A DNA stretch of 8,456 nt from Candidatus Dojkabacteria bacterium (lineage in GTDB: Bacteria; Patescibacteriota; Dojkabacteria; B142; OLB20), in assembly GCA_020429485.1 (NCBI GenBank), contig JAGQLK010000042.1:1-8456 (forward strand), written 5' to 3'. Positions 1 to 7,015 of this stretch are shown here, one piece after another. The notes under the pieces were generated by a model, which was not told the origin of the DNA, searched no databases, and saw nothing but the letters and a program-made list of their open reading frames with translations. The position numbers and the translations under genes are program-made. Position 1 is the stretch's first letter. Each line of letters starts with the position of its first letter.

Positions 1-1
1 T

Positions 2-23
2 ACTTCTCATGAGTAGTTTTTTT
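2..23. terminator. Weak hairpin with T-run at the end of the PEP-synthase-like gene
   Basis: The 16 bases at 2-17 form an imperfect hairpin: arms ACT-T-CT and AG-T-AGT with one T-T mismatch, around a CATG loop. On the plus strand it is followed by seven T (17-23). On the minus strand, the direction of the adjacent gene, it follows the TAA stop, and the T-run would have to lie outside the window. The stem is short, so this is a tentative, possibly bidirectional, terminator. Confidence 0.25.
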
Positions 24-2586
24 AGTATCCGTAGTCGATATTTTTCTTTTTTCTGCCTCTTTTCTTTTTCTTTTCAAGCTTTTTGACTTCTTGACCAGCA
101 ACGACGGTCATCAGCTTTGGTACATCTGCATAACTTGCCATGTAATGACTAACTCCTTTATCTATAAATTCGTGTAGTTGATCATCGCTGATATACACAT
201 CTTCAGTTAAGAGGTAAGGCGCGGTATTACTTGAATTTACAACCCATGCGGCCCAAGCTAAGAAGTTAGCAGTTACATCATCAAGCTTATTGGCTCTGTG
301 TTTTTTCAAATCATGCATAATTTTATCTAAGTTGAGAATAATGCCGTCGATGCTTCCATCAGAGATTTCCTTGATAGCAATAGCTGCATATCCTTTAACT
401 AATTCTGCATATAGTTTGAATGTTGATGATCTTCTGAAGCCATATGATGTTATAGCCTTTTTAGCCCTAATTAAATCATCAGCTGTTCTTACATCGCTAA
501 CACATAGCCATAAGTTTCTCTGTGATTCTCTATTTCTAATTATACTTAGGATTTCTAATTCGAAATCAAATAGTTGCGGAATATCTAGCATATGACTAAT
601 TGCAGATACGTGACTATCTCGCTTTTTGGACATATCATAGCCGTTCAGCTCAGACAATTCTTTATTTGTTAGGCTACTAGTCCTTAGTATGGCTGGATTA
701 CCCTTCATAGATTCCAAGACCGGTTTCAGCTGTTTAACAATGCTTTCAATAAACTTTCTTTTTAATCTACCCTCACTAATAACCTTTTCAGGTGTTAATC
801 CTGCAGAGATATAATAGTCGTTCATATTGATTACTAGACCATTTGTATTTTCAATATCGGCTTTTGGTTTAGCTACGTTTACAAGTTGAAAGAACTGGCT
901 TGAGAGACTAATCTTTTGATCTGTTTTATTTGATACAATCTCAAAGTTTTCAAAGAAAAATTCTTTAATAGCATTTACTTCTTCTGGTTTTGCTACGTTT
1001 TCTTGTTCTACTTCTTCCTCCTTAACTGCTGGTATTATCTCTGATAATGACTCGGTTTGATTATTATTTTTAACTACTTTTTTACCTGCGCCTAAATATA
1101 CTCCTGAACTTTCAGTGTCCATAGTTACGACTTCATTCTCATGAAGTCGTTCAAACACACCATCAGCTCCATGAATAACCGGGACATTGATTTTGCCTAA
1201 GTCGTTGGCATTGTATTGATGCCTAATAACTATTCCTTTAGAGTTATTTATCACCCCAAGGAATTTCAAATCTAACTTATCAACAATAAGGATCTCGTCC
1301 CCTGTTAAATCGATCCAATCGCTATCTGTATATATAAAGTGAGCCAAGCCAAAGGCAAGTTTGTCTCCCTTGCTAATACCACTAACTAACTTTTCAAGTT
1401 TATCTAACGGTTCAATGCTCACAACAACTTGAGCTTCTTCATCATTAACCTTTTTAGCTTCAACAGCAGGAGACTTTGGTGTATTAATATTTTTGATCTC
1501 TTCGACATATTGCTCCATGGTTTTTGGTTCTGGCTCCGGAAGCTCCTCATGTTTTTTTGCTTCTAGCGGATGTCTTTCTTCAAGCTTTTCTGCTAATTGT
1601 TGAAGTTCAGTATGTTCGATCAAGCTATGCTGCTTCAAAGGCTCTATGTCGTAAACAAAAATCTTTCCCGCTTCCACTATGAATGAGATTATCTGTGGAG
1701 ATTTTCTTGTCTTTTCGATTGCTTTAGCTAGTCTAGCAACATTTATAATATGTCTATCATCTAGTTTCTGTCTTTTTTTCCAAGCTTTAGAAATATTAAC
1801 TTTCATAAATGCTGATTTTTCAGTTGGCTTTGGCTTCCTAACTAACATCCATTCTTGCCCTATAATCTTTTTCTCTACCAGTTCCTCAGATTTCTTTTCG
1901 ACATAGTAACTATCCGGAACTATTTCCCGACCATGATCAAGATCATCTACTCCAAATATTGCTTGGACTTCCATAAGTCCATCATTTGAATCCTGAGTGA
2001 ATACCTTTCCTGATACTTCTGCTTGGATTAATTTCTGAACGATAACCGAACTAGTGACATAACCTTCATAGTCTATTTTTTCTCTATGTATTAAAGCTTG
2101 TTCAGAAAATAAACCAGCCCAGATAGTCTTAATTTTACTTAAGAAGTCCTCTTCGTCAGTTGCAACTAACCTTGTTGTACTATGTTGATACTCTAATTCT
2201 TGAATCGATTCATCTGGAACTGATGCTCTTAGTAATGTAGTCGTATGTCGAAGACCAGAAAGGTTTTTATATGATTTAATGATTGGAGAACTTATGATCT
2301 GTGGAAACTTACCTGCAAGAATTAAATTGGTAATTTCTTTACTGGCTGTTCTGATCTGACTTTTATTGTTTACATCAAAGCTTCCCATTAGATCCCCGAT
2401 TGCCTGTACTAAGTCATTTGCTACTAGGTAATCATCAAATGCTTTTGAAGTTATTACAAATCCTTGAGGTAATGGGATGTTTGATTTGGCAAGCTGATGA
2501 AGTTCAAGTGCTTCAACACCAACAAGTTCATTATCATTATTCGTGAAATGGGAAAAGCTAATGGTGTATTGTATTGGTTTATCCAT
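22..2586 (-). CDS. PEP synthase/PPDK-like protein, probable pseudoenzyme
   Basis: This 854-residue protein has the layout of PEP synthase (PpsA) or pyruvate phosphate dikinase. Residues 1-320 resemble the PEP/pyruvate-binding, ATP-grasp-like domain: IPLPQGFVIT at 37-46, Arg120 in LLRAS where the family has VRSS, then SGKVFT and VPDSYYV. A charged linker (about 320-410) leads to a swivelling-domain-like region (415-500) and a second linker. Residues 545-830 resemble the C-terminal PEP-utilizer barrel, with LRTSS at 634-638 and SDVRTADDL matching the family's PFVRTVEEA. Key residues are missing: the GGK lysine is Glu25, the QxRP motif is DIEP (313-316), the GGxTxH phosphohistidine motif is absent, and the barrel's NPMLGxRG and GTNDLTQ motifs are lost. 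The tail (833-854) is very Lys/Arg-rich. The ATG start fits the family N-terminus; no Shine-Dalgarno is visible. It is the last gene of the window's minus-strand set. The fold relationship is fairly sure. Lack of phosphotransfer activity is inferred, and the actual function is unknown. Confidence 0.75.
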   Translation of the reverse strand: MDKPIQYTISFSHFTNNDNELVGVEALELHQLAKSNIPLPQGFVITSKAFDDYLVANDLVQAIGDLMGSFDVNNKSQIRTASKEITNLILAGKFPQIISSPIIKSYKNLSGLRHTTTLLRASVPDESIQELEYQHSTTRLVATDEEDFLSKIKTIWAGLFSEQALIHREKIDYEGYVTSSVIVQKLIQAEVSGKVFTQDSNDGLMEVQAIFGVDDLDHGREIVPDSYYVEKKSEELVEKKIIGQEWMLVRKPKPTEKSAFMKVNISKAWKKRQKLDDRHIINVARLAKAIEKTRKSPQIISFIVEAGKIFVYDIEPLKQHSLIEHTELQQLAEKLEERHPLEAKKHEELPEPEPKTMEQYVEEIKNINTPKSPAVEAKKVNDEEAQVVVSIEPLDKLEKLVSGISKGDKLAFGLAHFIYTDSDWIDLTGDEILIVDKLDLKFLGVINNSKGIVIRHQYNANDLGKINVPVIHGADGVFERLHENEVVTMDTESSGVYLGAGKKVVKNNNQTESLSEIIPAVKEEEVEQENVAKPEEVNAIKEFFFENFEIVSNKTDQKISLSSQFFQLVNVAKPKADIENTNGLVINMNDYYISAGLTPEKVISEGRLKRKFIESIVKQLKPVLESMKGNPAILRTSSLTNKELSELNGYDMSKKRDSHVSAISHMLDIPQLFDFELEILSIIRNRESQRNLWLCVSDVRTADDLIRAKKAITSYGFRRSSTFKLYAELVKGYAAIAIKEISDGSIDGIILNLDKIMHDLKKHRANKLDDVTANFLAWAAWVVNSSNTAPYLLTEDVYISDDQLHEFIDKGVSHYMASYADVPKLMTVVAGQEVKKLEKKKKRGRKKKNIDYGY

Positions 2587-2610
2587 AGTTAGGCAGCTTG
2601 TACTTCATAA

Positions 2611-2624
2611 TATTATCGATAATA
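2611..2624. repeat. Perfect 14-base palindrome between the last two genes
   Basis: TATTATCGATAATA reads identically on both strands and sits in the 50-base gap between the transglutaminase-fold gene and the PEP-synthase-like gene, 25 bases before the latter's ATG. It could be a protein-binding site or a short mRNA hairpin. It is AT-rich, has no T-run beside it, and has no second copy that I noticed in the window, so a function is only suggested. Confidence 0.35.
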
Positions 2625-2636
2625 ATGCAGTGAGTG

Positions 2637-4376
2637 TCAATATTCTCCATGCTGCTTATGCTTGAGGTAAAGCAATCTCACATAATAATAACTTAAAGTA
2701 GTTGCCGTAAAGATAACTAAAGCATTTAAGAATATTGAGAATAGCCCAATCTGAAAGCTTATCTGCTGAGTAATATCTCTTTCAAACTCTTCACTTCCAA
2801 TTTGAATTACTGCATCACCCTCAATGAGTCTTTCACCACTAATCAAAGGATTGACCATCACTACATTTGAGACAGATAGTACTTTTTCTGCACCTGGGAG
2901 TATTAATACATCTTTTATTTGATTAGAATCAAACTTTCTTCCACCTAATGCAATTTCATTTAATTTGAGACTCCTGTTACTGTTATTTTTTACTCTTAAC
3001 TCAAACGGAACTGCTGATCCAGAAAAGCTATTTCCAATCGGTGTTAAGCTCAACTCAAAGTCATTGTCTATACCTAATACGTCTTCTGACTTTATTAAAT
3101 TGATTGAGGCATTTATATCCTGGAAATAATTAATGCCCAGATCTTTTATATCTTGATCATCTCTCAGAACACCCCACATAAGCCTCTCCGTAGTTACTTT
3201 ATCCAAAGAATTAAATCCTGTTAGATCTTGAAAATATGGATCCGCGACTTTCCAAGTAGCACCTGAATCGTCTTTGTATATAACCCAATAGTGCCATGTG
3301 TATTCATCTGAAAATGGGAATTTTGTTGGGCCGTAAACTACTTCTGCATAGATCCCTTTCTCTCTAAATATACTTACTAGAGCAGTTGCATAATCTAAAG
3401 ATGTATGAGTTTCAAGGCTCAACATATCAGGAACATTATATCTTTCTCCAGCCCCTAACTTTGGTTCAGGTATAAATTTTCCTAATAGCTCGGAGTAGAT
3501 TTTCTCAACGGGTAAAGTATATCCTATTCCTAATTTAGCTGAGTTCTTAACGTATCCCTGATTACCATCCTGGGGAGTTATGTTATTGGGTGCTGCGGAG
3601 ATAATACCTGCGAAACTGCCAGTTCTTTCGTCTTTATTAGAAGTATCCAATACAATGTATTCATTTCCAATAGCGTCTACTTCTCCATCGGCTTTATAAC
3701 TCAAGTCACCAAAAGTAAATTGTTTATCAGGTGCACTTGGTATTGGCAATTTAGTTTTAACATCAAATACACTATCTCCAAGATCCCAATTCACATTTAC
3801 TTCAACGGACTTGAAATTTCCAATATTGATAAGTACGTCTCTATCTGTAGTCATATTCAAAAATACATACTCGCCTTTAGTAATCTGTTCAACATTTTCT
3901 GAACTCATGTATGTTGGAGTCCCCCAAGTTACTGGGTACCTAACCTTTAGATCATACCCATTCTCAACTGATTCAACATTGAAACCAGGAATATATACTG
4001 TTTTAACAAGTCCATTATCTTGAACAAACCCAGAAATATCGTAAGTAAAAACAAATCTTGCAGTTTCATCTACTCCAACGTATTGATTAGCAAAGTTGAG
4101 ATTAAGCTTGGTCTGACTCTTTGTATAATCAATTGGAGTCTTATTTAATGTAGCTGTAATGTTTTGAGCATTAAATGGAATATCATATGTGATTGCAGAA
4201 ATAACGTTCTGTTTTGAGAAATTTGTTAAACTCATTTCATGCACAATTTTTATGTTACTATCCTCAGTTACCTGTGCAGTAAATGAATTTTCTGTGGAAT
4301 AAGAAGCCTCCGCACTAACTTTTGCGGGTAAGAAAAAAAATATACATAGTAATATAGGTAAGAGCAGTTTACGCAT
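2637..4376 (-). CDS. Secreted, membrane-anchored transglutaminase-fold protein lacking the catalytic Cys
   Basis: This 579-residue protein has a signal peptide: a basic n-region (Arg2, Lys3), a Leu/Ile/Phe core, and a likely cleavage site after V-S-A at 20-22. One transmembrane helix near 545-568 is followed by a short basic tail, so most of the protein should be outside the cell, anchored at its C-terminus. Residues about 25-300 look beta-rich and I do not recognise them. Residues about 312-385 match the transglutaminase-like core: SLDYATAL (326-333), FREKGIYAEVVYG, WHYWV with His362, and WKVADP with Asp379. The Cys normally found in the G-x-C-x-[DE]-[YF]-A motif is Ser326. The only Cys in the whole protein is residue 11, inside the signal peptide. 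Residues about 430-540 look like an immunoglobulin-type beta domain. The ATG is preceded by GGAG four bases upstream. The gene starts 32 bases after gltX stops and ends in TGA. I infer a binding or scaffolding role in the envelope rather than peptide cross-linking. Confidence 0.82.
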   Translation of the reverse strand: MRKLLLPILLCIFFFLPAKVSAEASYSTENSFTAQVTEDSNIKIVHEMSLTNFSKQNVISAITYDIPFNAQNITATLNKTPIDYTKSQTKLNLNFANQYVGVDETARFVFTYDISGFVQDNGLVKTVYIPGFNVESVENGYDLKVRYPVTWGTPTYMSSENVEQITKGEYVFLNMTTDRDVLINIGNFKSVEVNVNWDLGDSVFDVKTKLPIPSAPDKQFTFGDLSYKADGEVDAIGNEYIVLDTSNKDERTGSFAGIISAAPNNITPQDGNQGYVKNSAKLGIGYTLPVEKIYSELLGKFIPEPKLGAGERYNVPDMLSLETHTSLDYATALVSIFREKGIYAEVVYGPTKFPFSDEYTWHYWVIYKDDSGATWKVADPYFQDLTGFNSLDKVTTERLMWGVLRDDQDIKDLGINYFQDINASINLIKSEDVLGIDNDFELSLTPIGNSFSGSAVPFELRVKNNSNRSLKLNEIALGGRKFDSNQIKDVLILPGAEKVLSVSNVVMVNPLISGERLIEGDAVIQIGSEEFERDITQQISFQIGLFSIFLNALVIFTATTLSYYYVRLLYLKHKQHGEY

Positions 4377-4380
4377 ATAA

Positions 4381-4384
4381 CTCC
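4381..4384 (-). promoter_or_regulatory. Shine-Dalgarno site of the transglutaminase-fold gene
   Basis: GGAG lies four bases upstream of the ATG at 4374-4376, in the 32-base gap after gltX. It is the clearest ribosome-binding site in the window and supports the chosen start, which also places the signal peptide exactly at the N-terminus. The spacing is short but workable. Confidence 0.6.
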
Positions 4385-4408
4385 AAAATGAACTTGTTGT
4401 TATTATAA

Positions 4409-5884
4409 TTAACTTAGGTATTCTTTAATTCTTTCAGTTGTTTCTTTTTTACCTAATATTTCAATTGTTTCGAACAGAGGTGGAGACGCAATAGCTCTTG
4501 TAATAGCAGTTCTCAAGGCCATGAAAGCTACTCCATGTTTCAATTCGTATGCATCAGCAATTTCTCGTACTTGATGTTCCCATTGATCATGATCCCAATT
4601 AGCTAAATCTTCGTCCTGGTCCTCTAAATAGATAAGAAAATCAGAAAGTACCAAATGTAATTCTTTTTCGTCTATCTTTTTAAGCTGTTTTACTTCAGAG
4701 AATGCAAGCTTATCTGGCCTTCTATAAAAACCGATAATCTGGTCCGGAACATCAGACAAAAGAGTTAATCTCTGTTTACTTAATTTTAGAATTTCTTGAA
4801 GATAATCTGGTCCTTTCTCAACAATCATTTCTTTTAGTTTCTGATCATCAGAGTTTTCTTTAAACCAGTTCAAAAATCGGTTCTCTAAAGCATCATCAGA
4901 AAGGACATGAATATATTGTTTATTAAACCACTGAAGTTTTTGCCTATCAAATATCTGATTACTCTTATTTAAATCTTTTAGATCAAATATCTCTACAAAG
5001 TCTTCAAGAGTAAATAACTCTCTTTCAGTTTCTCCATGCACTCTTTCTTCTGGTGATGACCATCCAAGCAACATCAAGAAGTTGAGCACTGCTTCTGGTA
5101 AATATCCCTCATTCAAGAAAGATTGAGCTGCTACAGCCCCTGATCTTTTGGATAATTTACCTTTTCCATCCGGGTTGAGAATATCTGTAAGATGCCCGTA
5201 CACAGGCATTTCCCAGCCAAAAGCTCTATGTATAAGAATATGTTTAGGAGTACTTGGAATCCATCCGAATCCTCTCAATACATGTGTTATTTCCATAAGT
5301 TTATCATCCACAACAACTGCTAGATGATATGTTGGGTACCCATCCGATTTGAGCAAAATGGTGTCATCAATATCAGCTGTGTTGAATCGCATCTTACCTT
5401 GAACTGCATCCTCATAATCCAACTCTTCGCTCTCAGGAGTTTTTAATCTAATTACATACTGTTCACCAGATTCAACTCTCTTTCGAGCTTCATCTAGAGG
5501 CATGTCTCTATTAGGTGATCTGAACTTGAAGATCTGATTATTTGCTTCAGCCAAGCTTCTAGCCTCCTCAAGCTCTTCTTTGGTTTCGAAACTGTAATAT
5601 GCATGTCCAGATTCTATTAGTTTTTCTGCATACTCTTTGTATATGTCTAGTCTTTCAGACTGCTTGTACATTTCATCCCATTCTAATCCGTATGCAGTCA
5701 TTACATCTTGAATCTCTTGTTCTGATCCTTCTACCTTTCTATTTTGATCAGTATCTTCAATCCTTAAAATAAAATCTCCTCCATTCCTTCTGTCAAGAGC
5801 ATTTGGATATAGCGCAGATCGGATACCACCAATATGGAGGCTGCCTGTTGGGCTAGGGGCGAAACGTGTTCTTACTCTTGTCAT
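4409..5884 (-). CDS. gltX: Glutamyl-tRNA synthetase
   Basis: This 491-residue class I synthetase attaches glutamate to tRNA in the cytoplasm. Its length is normal for the bacterial enzyme. The N-terminus RTRFAPSPTGSLHIGG (residues 5-20) holds the HIGH-type motif, and RIEDTD and the KLSKR motif (KMSKS type, residues 243-247) complete the catalytic signatures. The C-terminal part, with LRTAIT and PPLFETIEILGKKE, matches the family's anticodon-binding domain. The Cys residues of the zinc-binding subtype are absent: HAYYSFETKEELEEAR (94-109) replaces the Cys-rich form, as in many bacterial GluRS. One oddity is RGFGW (204-208), where most homologues have two acidic residues (RGEEW or RGDDH) next to the ATP site. 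The start is fixed by homology; no clear Shine-Dalgarno precedes it. Whether it also charges tRNA-Gln cannot be told from the window. A 102-base gap separates it from the upstream femX-like gene, while the next gene follows by 32 bases. Confidence 0.97.
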   Translation of the reverse strand: MTRVRTRFAPSPTGSLHIGGIRSALYPNALDRRNGGDFILRIEDTDQNRKVEGSEQEIQDVMTAYGLEWDEMYKQSERLDIYKEYAEKLIESGHAYYSFETKEELEEARSLAEANNQIFKFRSPNRDMPLDEARKRVESGEQYVIRLKTPESEELDYEDAVQGKMRFNTADIDDTILLKSDGYPTYHLAVVVDDKLMEITHVLRGFGWIPSTPKHILIHRAFGWEMPVYGHLTDILNPDGKGKLSKRSGAVAAQSFLNEGYLPEAVLNFLMLLGWSSPEERVHGETERELFTLEDFVEIFDLKDLNKSNQIFDRQKLQWFNKQYIHVLSDDALENRFLNWFKENSDDQKLKEMIVEKGPDYLQEILKLSKQRLTLLSDVPDQIIGFYRRPDKLAFSEVKQLKKIDEKELHLVLSDFLIYLEDQDEDLANWDHDQWEHQVREIADAYELKHGVAFMALRTAITRAIASPPLFETIEILGKKETTERIKEYLS

Positions 5885-5908
5885 AAATAAATTCTACAAA
5901 GATAAGTA

Positions 5909-5940
5909 ATGATACCACAGGAACAGTGATCGGTTAACAA
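5909..5940 (-). promoter_or_regulatory. Weak candidate promoter for gltX
   Basis: On the minus strand TGGTATCAT (5909-5917) matches an extended -10 element (TGnTATAAT) with one mismatch. TTGTTA at 5935-5940 could be a -35 element, but the 20-base spacing is longer than ideal. Transcription would begin roughly 15-20 bases upstream of the gltX ATG. The 102-base gap is the only sizeable intergenic space in the window and so the likeliest place for an internal promoter. This is a by-eye match in AT-rich DNA. Confidence 0.27.
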
Positions 5941-5967
5941 TTATCCATATTTATAATATTTACCGAT
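5929..5967. repeat. Imperfect inverted repeat upstream of gltX
   Basis: The arms ATCGGT (5929-5934) and ACCGAT (5962-5967) are exact complements. They extend inward by one mismatch and two more A-T pairs, around an AT-rich centre of 21 bases. No T-run follows on the minus strand, so it does not look like an intrinsic terminator for the femX-like gene. The left arm overlaps the possible -35 element, which would suit an operator or an mRNA hairpin, but a chance match is possible. Confidence 0.3.
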
Positions 5968-5986
5968 AGAGACTATCATTGAGGCT

Positions 5987-7015
5987 TTAGTAGCCCTTCC
6001 TTTTCTTTTGATAAATCTCATATAGATGAGTTACCCAGTGGAGAGGTGTTAGCGGAATATCATTGGTAGCAACATATCGTTTTGCTTCTCCTCCAAAGCC
6101 TTTTTTGAAGAAGCTTAATCCTTGCCATGGATGATTGGGTTTTTCTTCTGGTGCAATACCCCAGAAGTTATATTTCTTAAGACCTCGTGCTTTGGCTTCT
6201 CTTATATTGTACCACTGTATTAATGAAGGGCCTGGAACCTTTCTGTACTCAGTTAATGATCCTGAATAGTGATAGAAAGATGAATCTCCAAAATAAATGA
6301 AAATTGAAGCGGCTATGTATACATCATTATATTTTGCTAAGTAAAGCTTTGCTTGATCATCTTTTACAAAAGTTTCGAATTGATTCCGAATATACTCATC
6401 ACTATATCCCGTCCACTTCTGCCTTTCTATTGTATCTCTATAAATAGGAAAGAATTTATCTAAATCTTTACTATCTTGTGATGTTTCAATTACAACTCCG
6501 TCTCGCTCAGCCTTTCTGATTTCATAACGAGTACTTTTACGCATATTCTGCATTAATTCTTCTTCATCTGCAGTGATGTCTAAAATCCAAGTATCTAATG
6601 CATCCACATCATACATAGGGCTAGTTGGGAATTTATAACTATTTAGTAACTGAGCAGCTTCTGTAGTAATTTCTACTAACGGGCTCATCCTAACAAACCA
6701 AAGACTTTTTTCCTTAGCAATTCGTTTTAGTTCTGTTAACACAAAGTCTACGCGATCTATATTATCCCAGTCTAATACTGGCCCATTTCTCACATAAAGA
6801 TACTTACCTCGCTTAGCATCTATAACGACGCACAATGCTTCAGCAAACAATTCATTCTCATCTAAGAATGCTACTCTAACTACTTCTTTGCCTAAAGTTT
6901 CTTGAAAGTCTCCCCAATTCCATGATTGGAAAAAAGAAGTCGCAATACCTGACTCTTTAATGAATTCATCCCATTCAGTCTTATTTGTTATAAGTTTACT
7001 CTGTAAATTACTCAT
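5987..7015 (-). CDS. FemAB-family peptidoglycan bridge aminoacyltransferase
   Basis: FemA/FemB/FemX proteins transfer amino acids from aminoacyl-tRNA to the peptide stem of lipid-linked peptidoglycan precursors on the cytoplasmic face of the membrane. The family shows in KSTRYEIRKAERDGV (residues 160-174, the K-x-x-R-Y-x-I-R-K-A core), in KKYNFWGI (280-287) and in FFKKGFGG (302-309), within the usual two-GNAT-fold length of about 340 residues. There is no signal peptide or membrane helix, as expected. I chose the ATG at 7013-7015 over an in-frame ATG ten codons upstream (7045). The chosen ATG overlaps the stop codon of the Mur ligase-like gene in ATGAGTAA, a classic coupled arrangement, and no good Shine-Dalgarno supports either start. 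The protein is 342 residues from this start. The amino acid transferred and the acceptor position cannot be read from the sequence. Coupling to a Mur ligase supports a cell-wall role. Confidence 0.9.
   Translation of the reverse strand: MSNLQSKLITNKTEWDEFIKESGIATSFFQSWNWGDFQETLGKEVVRVAFLDENELFAEALCVVIDAKRGKYLYVRNGPVLDWDNIDRVDFVLTELKRIAKEKSLWFVRMSPLVEITTEAAQLLNSYKFPTSPMYDVDALDTWILDITADEEELMQNMRKSTRYEIRKAERDGVVIETSQDSKDLDKFFPIYRDTIERQKWTGYSDEYIRNQFETFVKDDQAKLYLAKYNDVYIAASIFIYFGDSSFYHYSGSLTEYRKVPGPSLIQWYNIREAKARGLKKYNFWGIAPEEKPNHPWQGLSFFKKGFGGEAKRYVATNDIPLTPLHWVTHLYEIYQKKRKGY

Noticed and set aside
290..595. Plus-strand open frame of 101 codons inside the PEP-synthase-like gene
   Set aside because: It is antisense to a long intact gene and has the low-complexity composition of a shadow frame.
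3720..4023. Two overlapping plus-strand open frames opposite the transglutaminase-fold gene
   Set aside because: They overlap each other and the real gene, with no domain or ribosome-binding support.
4333..4340. Eight-A run (T on the coding strand) in the signal peptide, as a phase-variation tract
   Set aside because: Runs of this length are common in AT-rich DNA, it encodes ordinary Phe codons of the hydrophobic core, and nothing else suggests slipped-strand switching.
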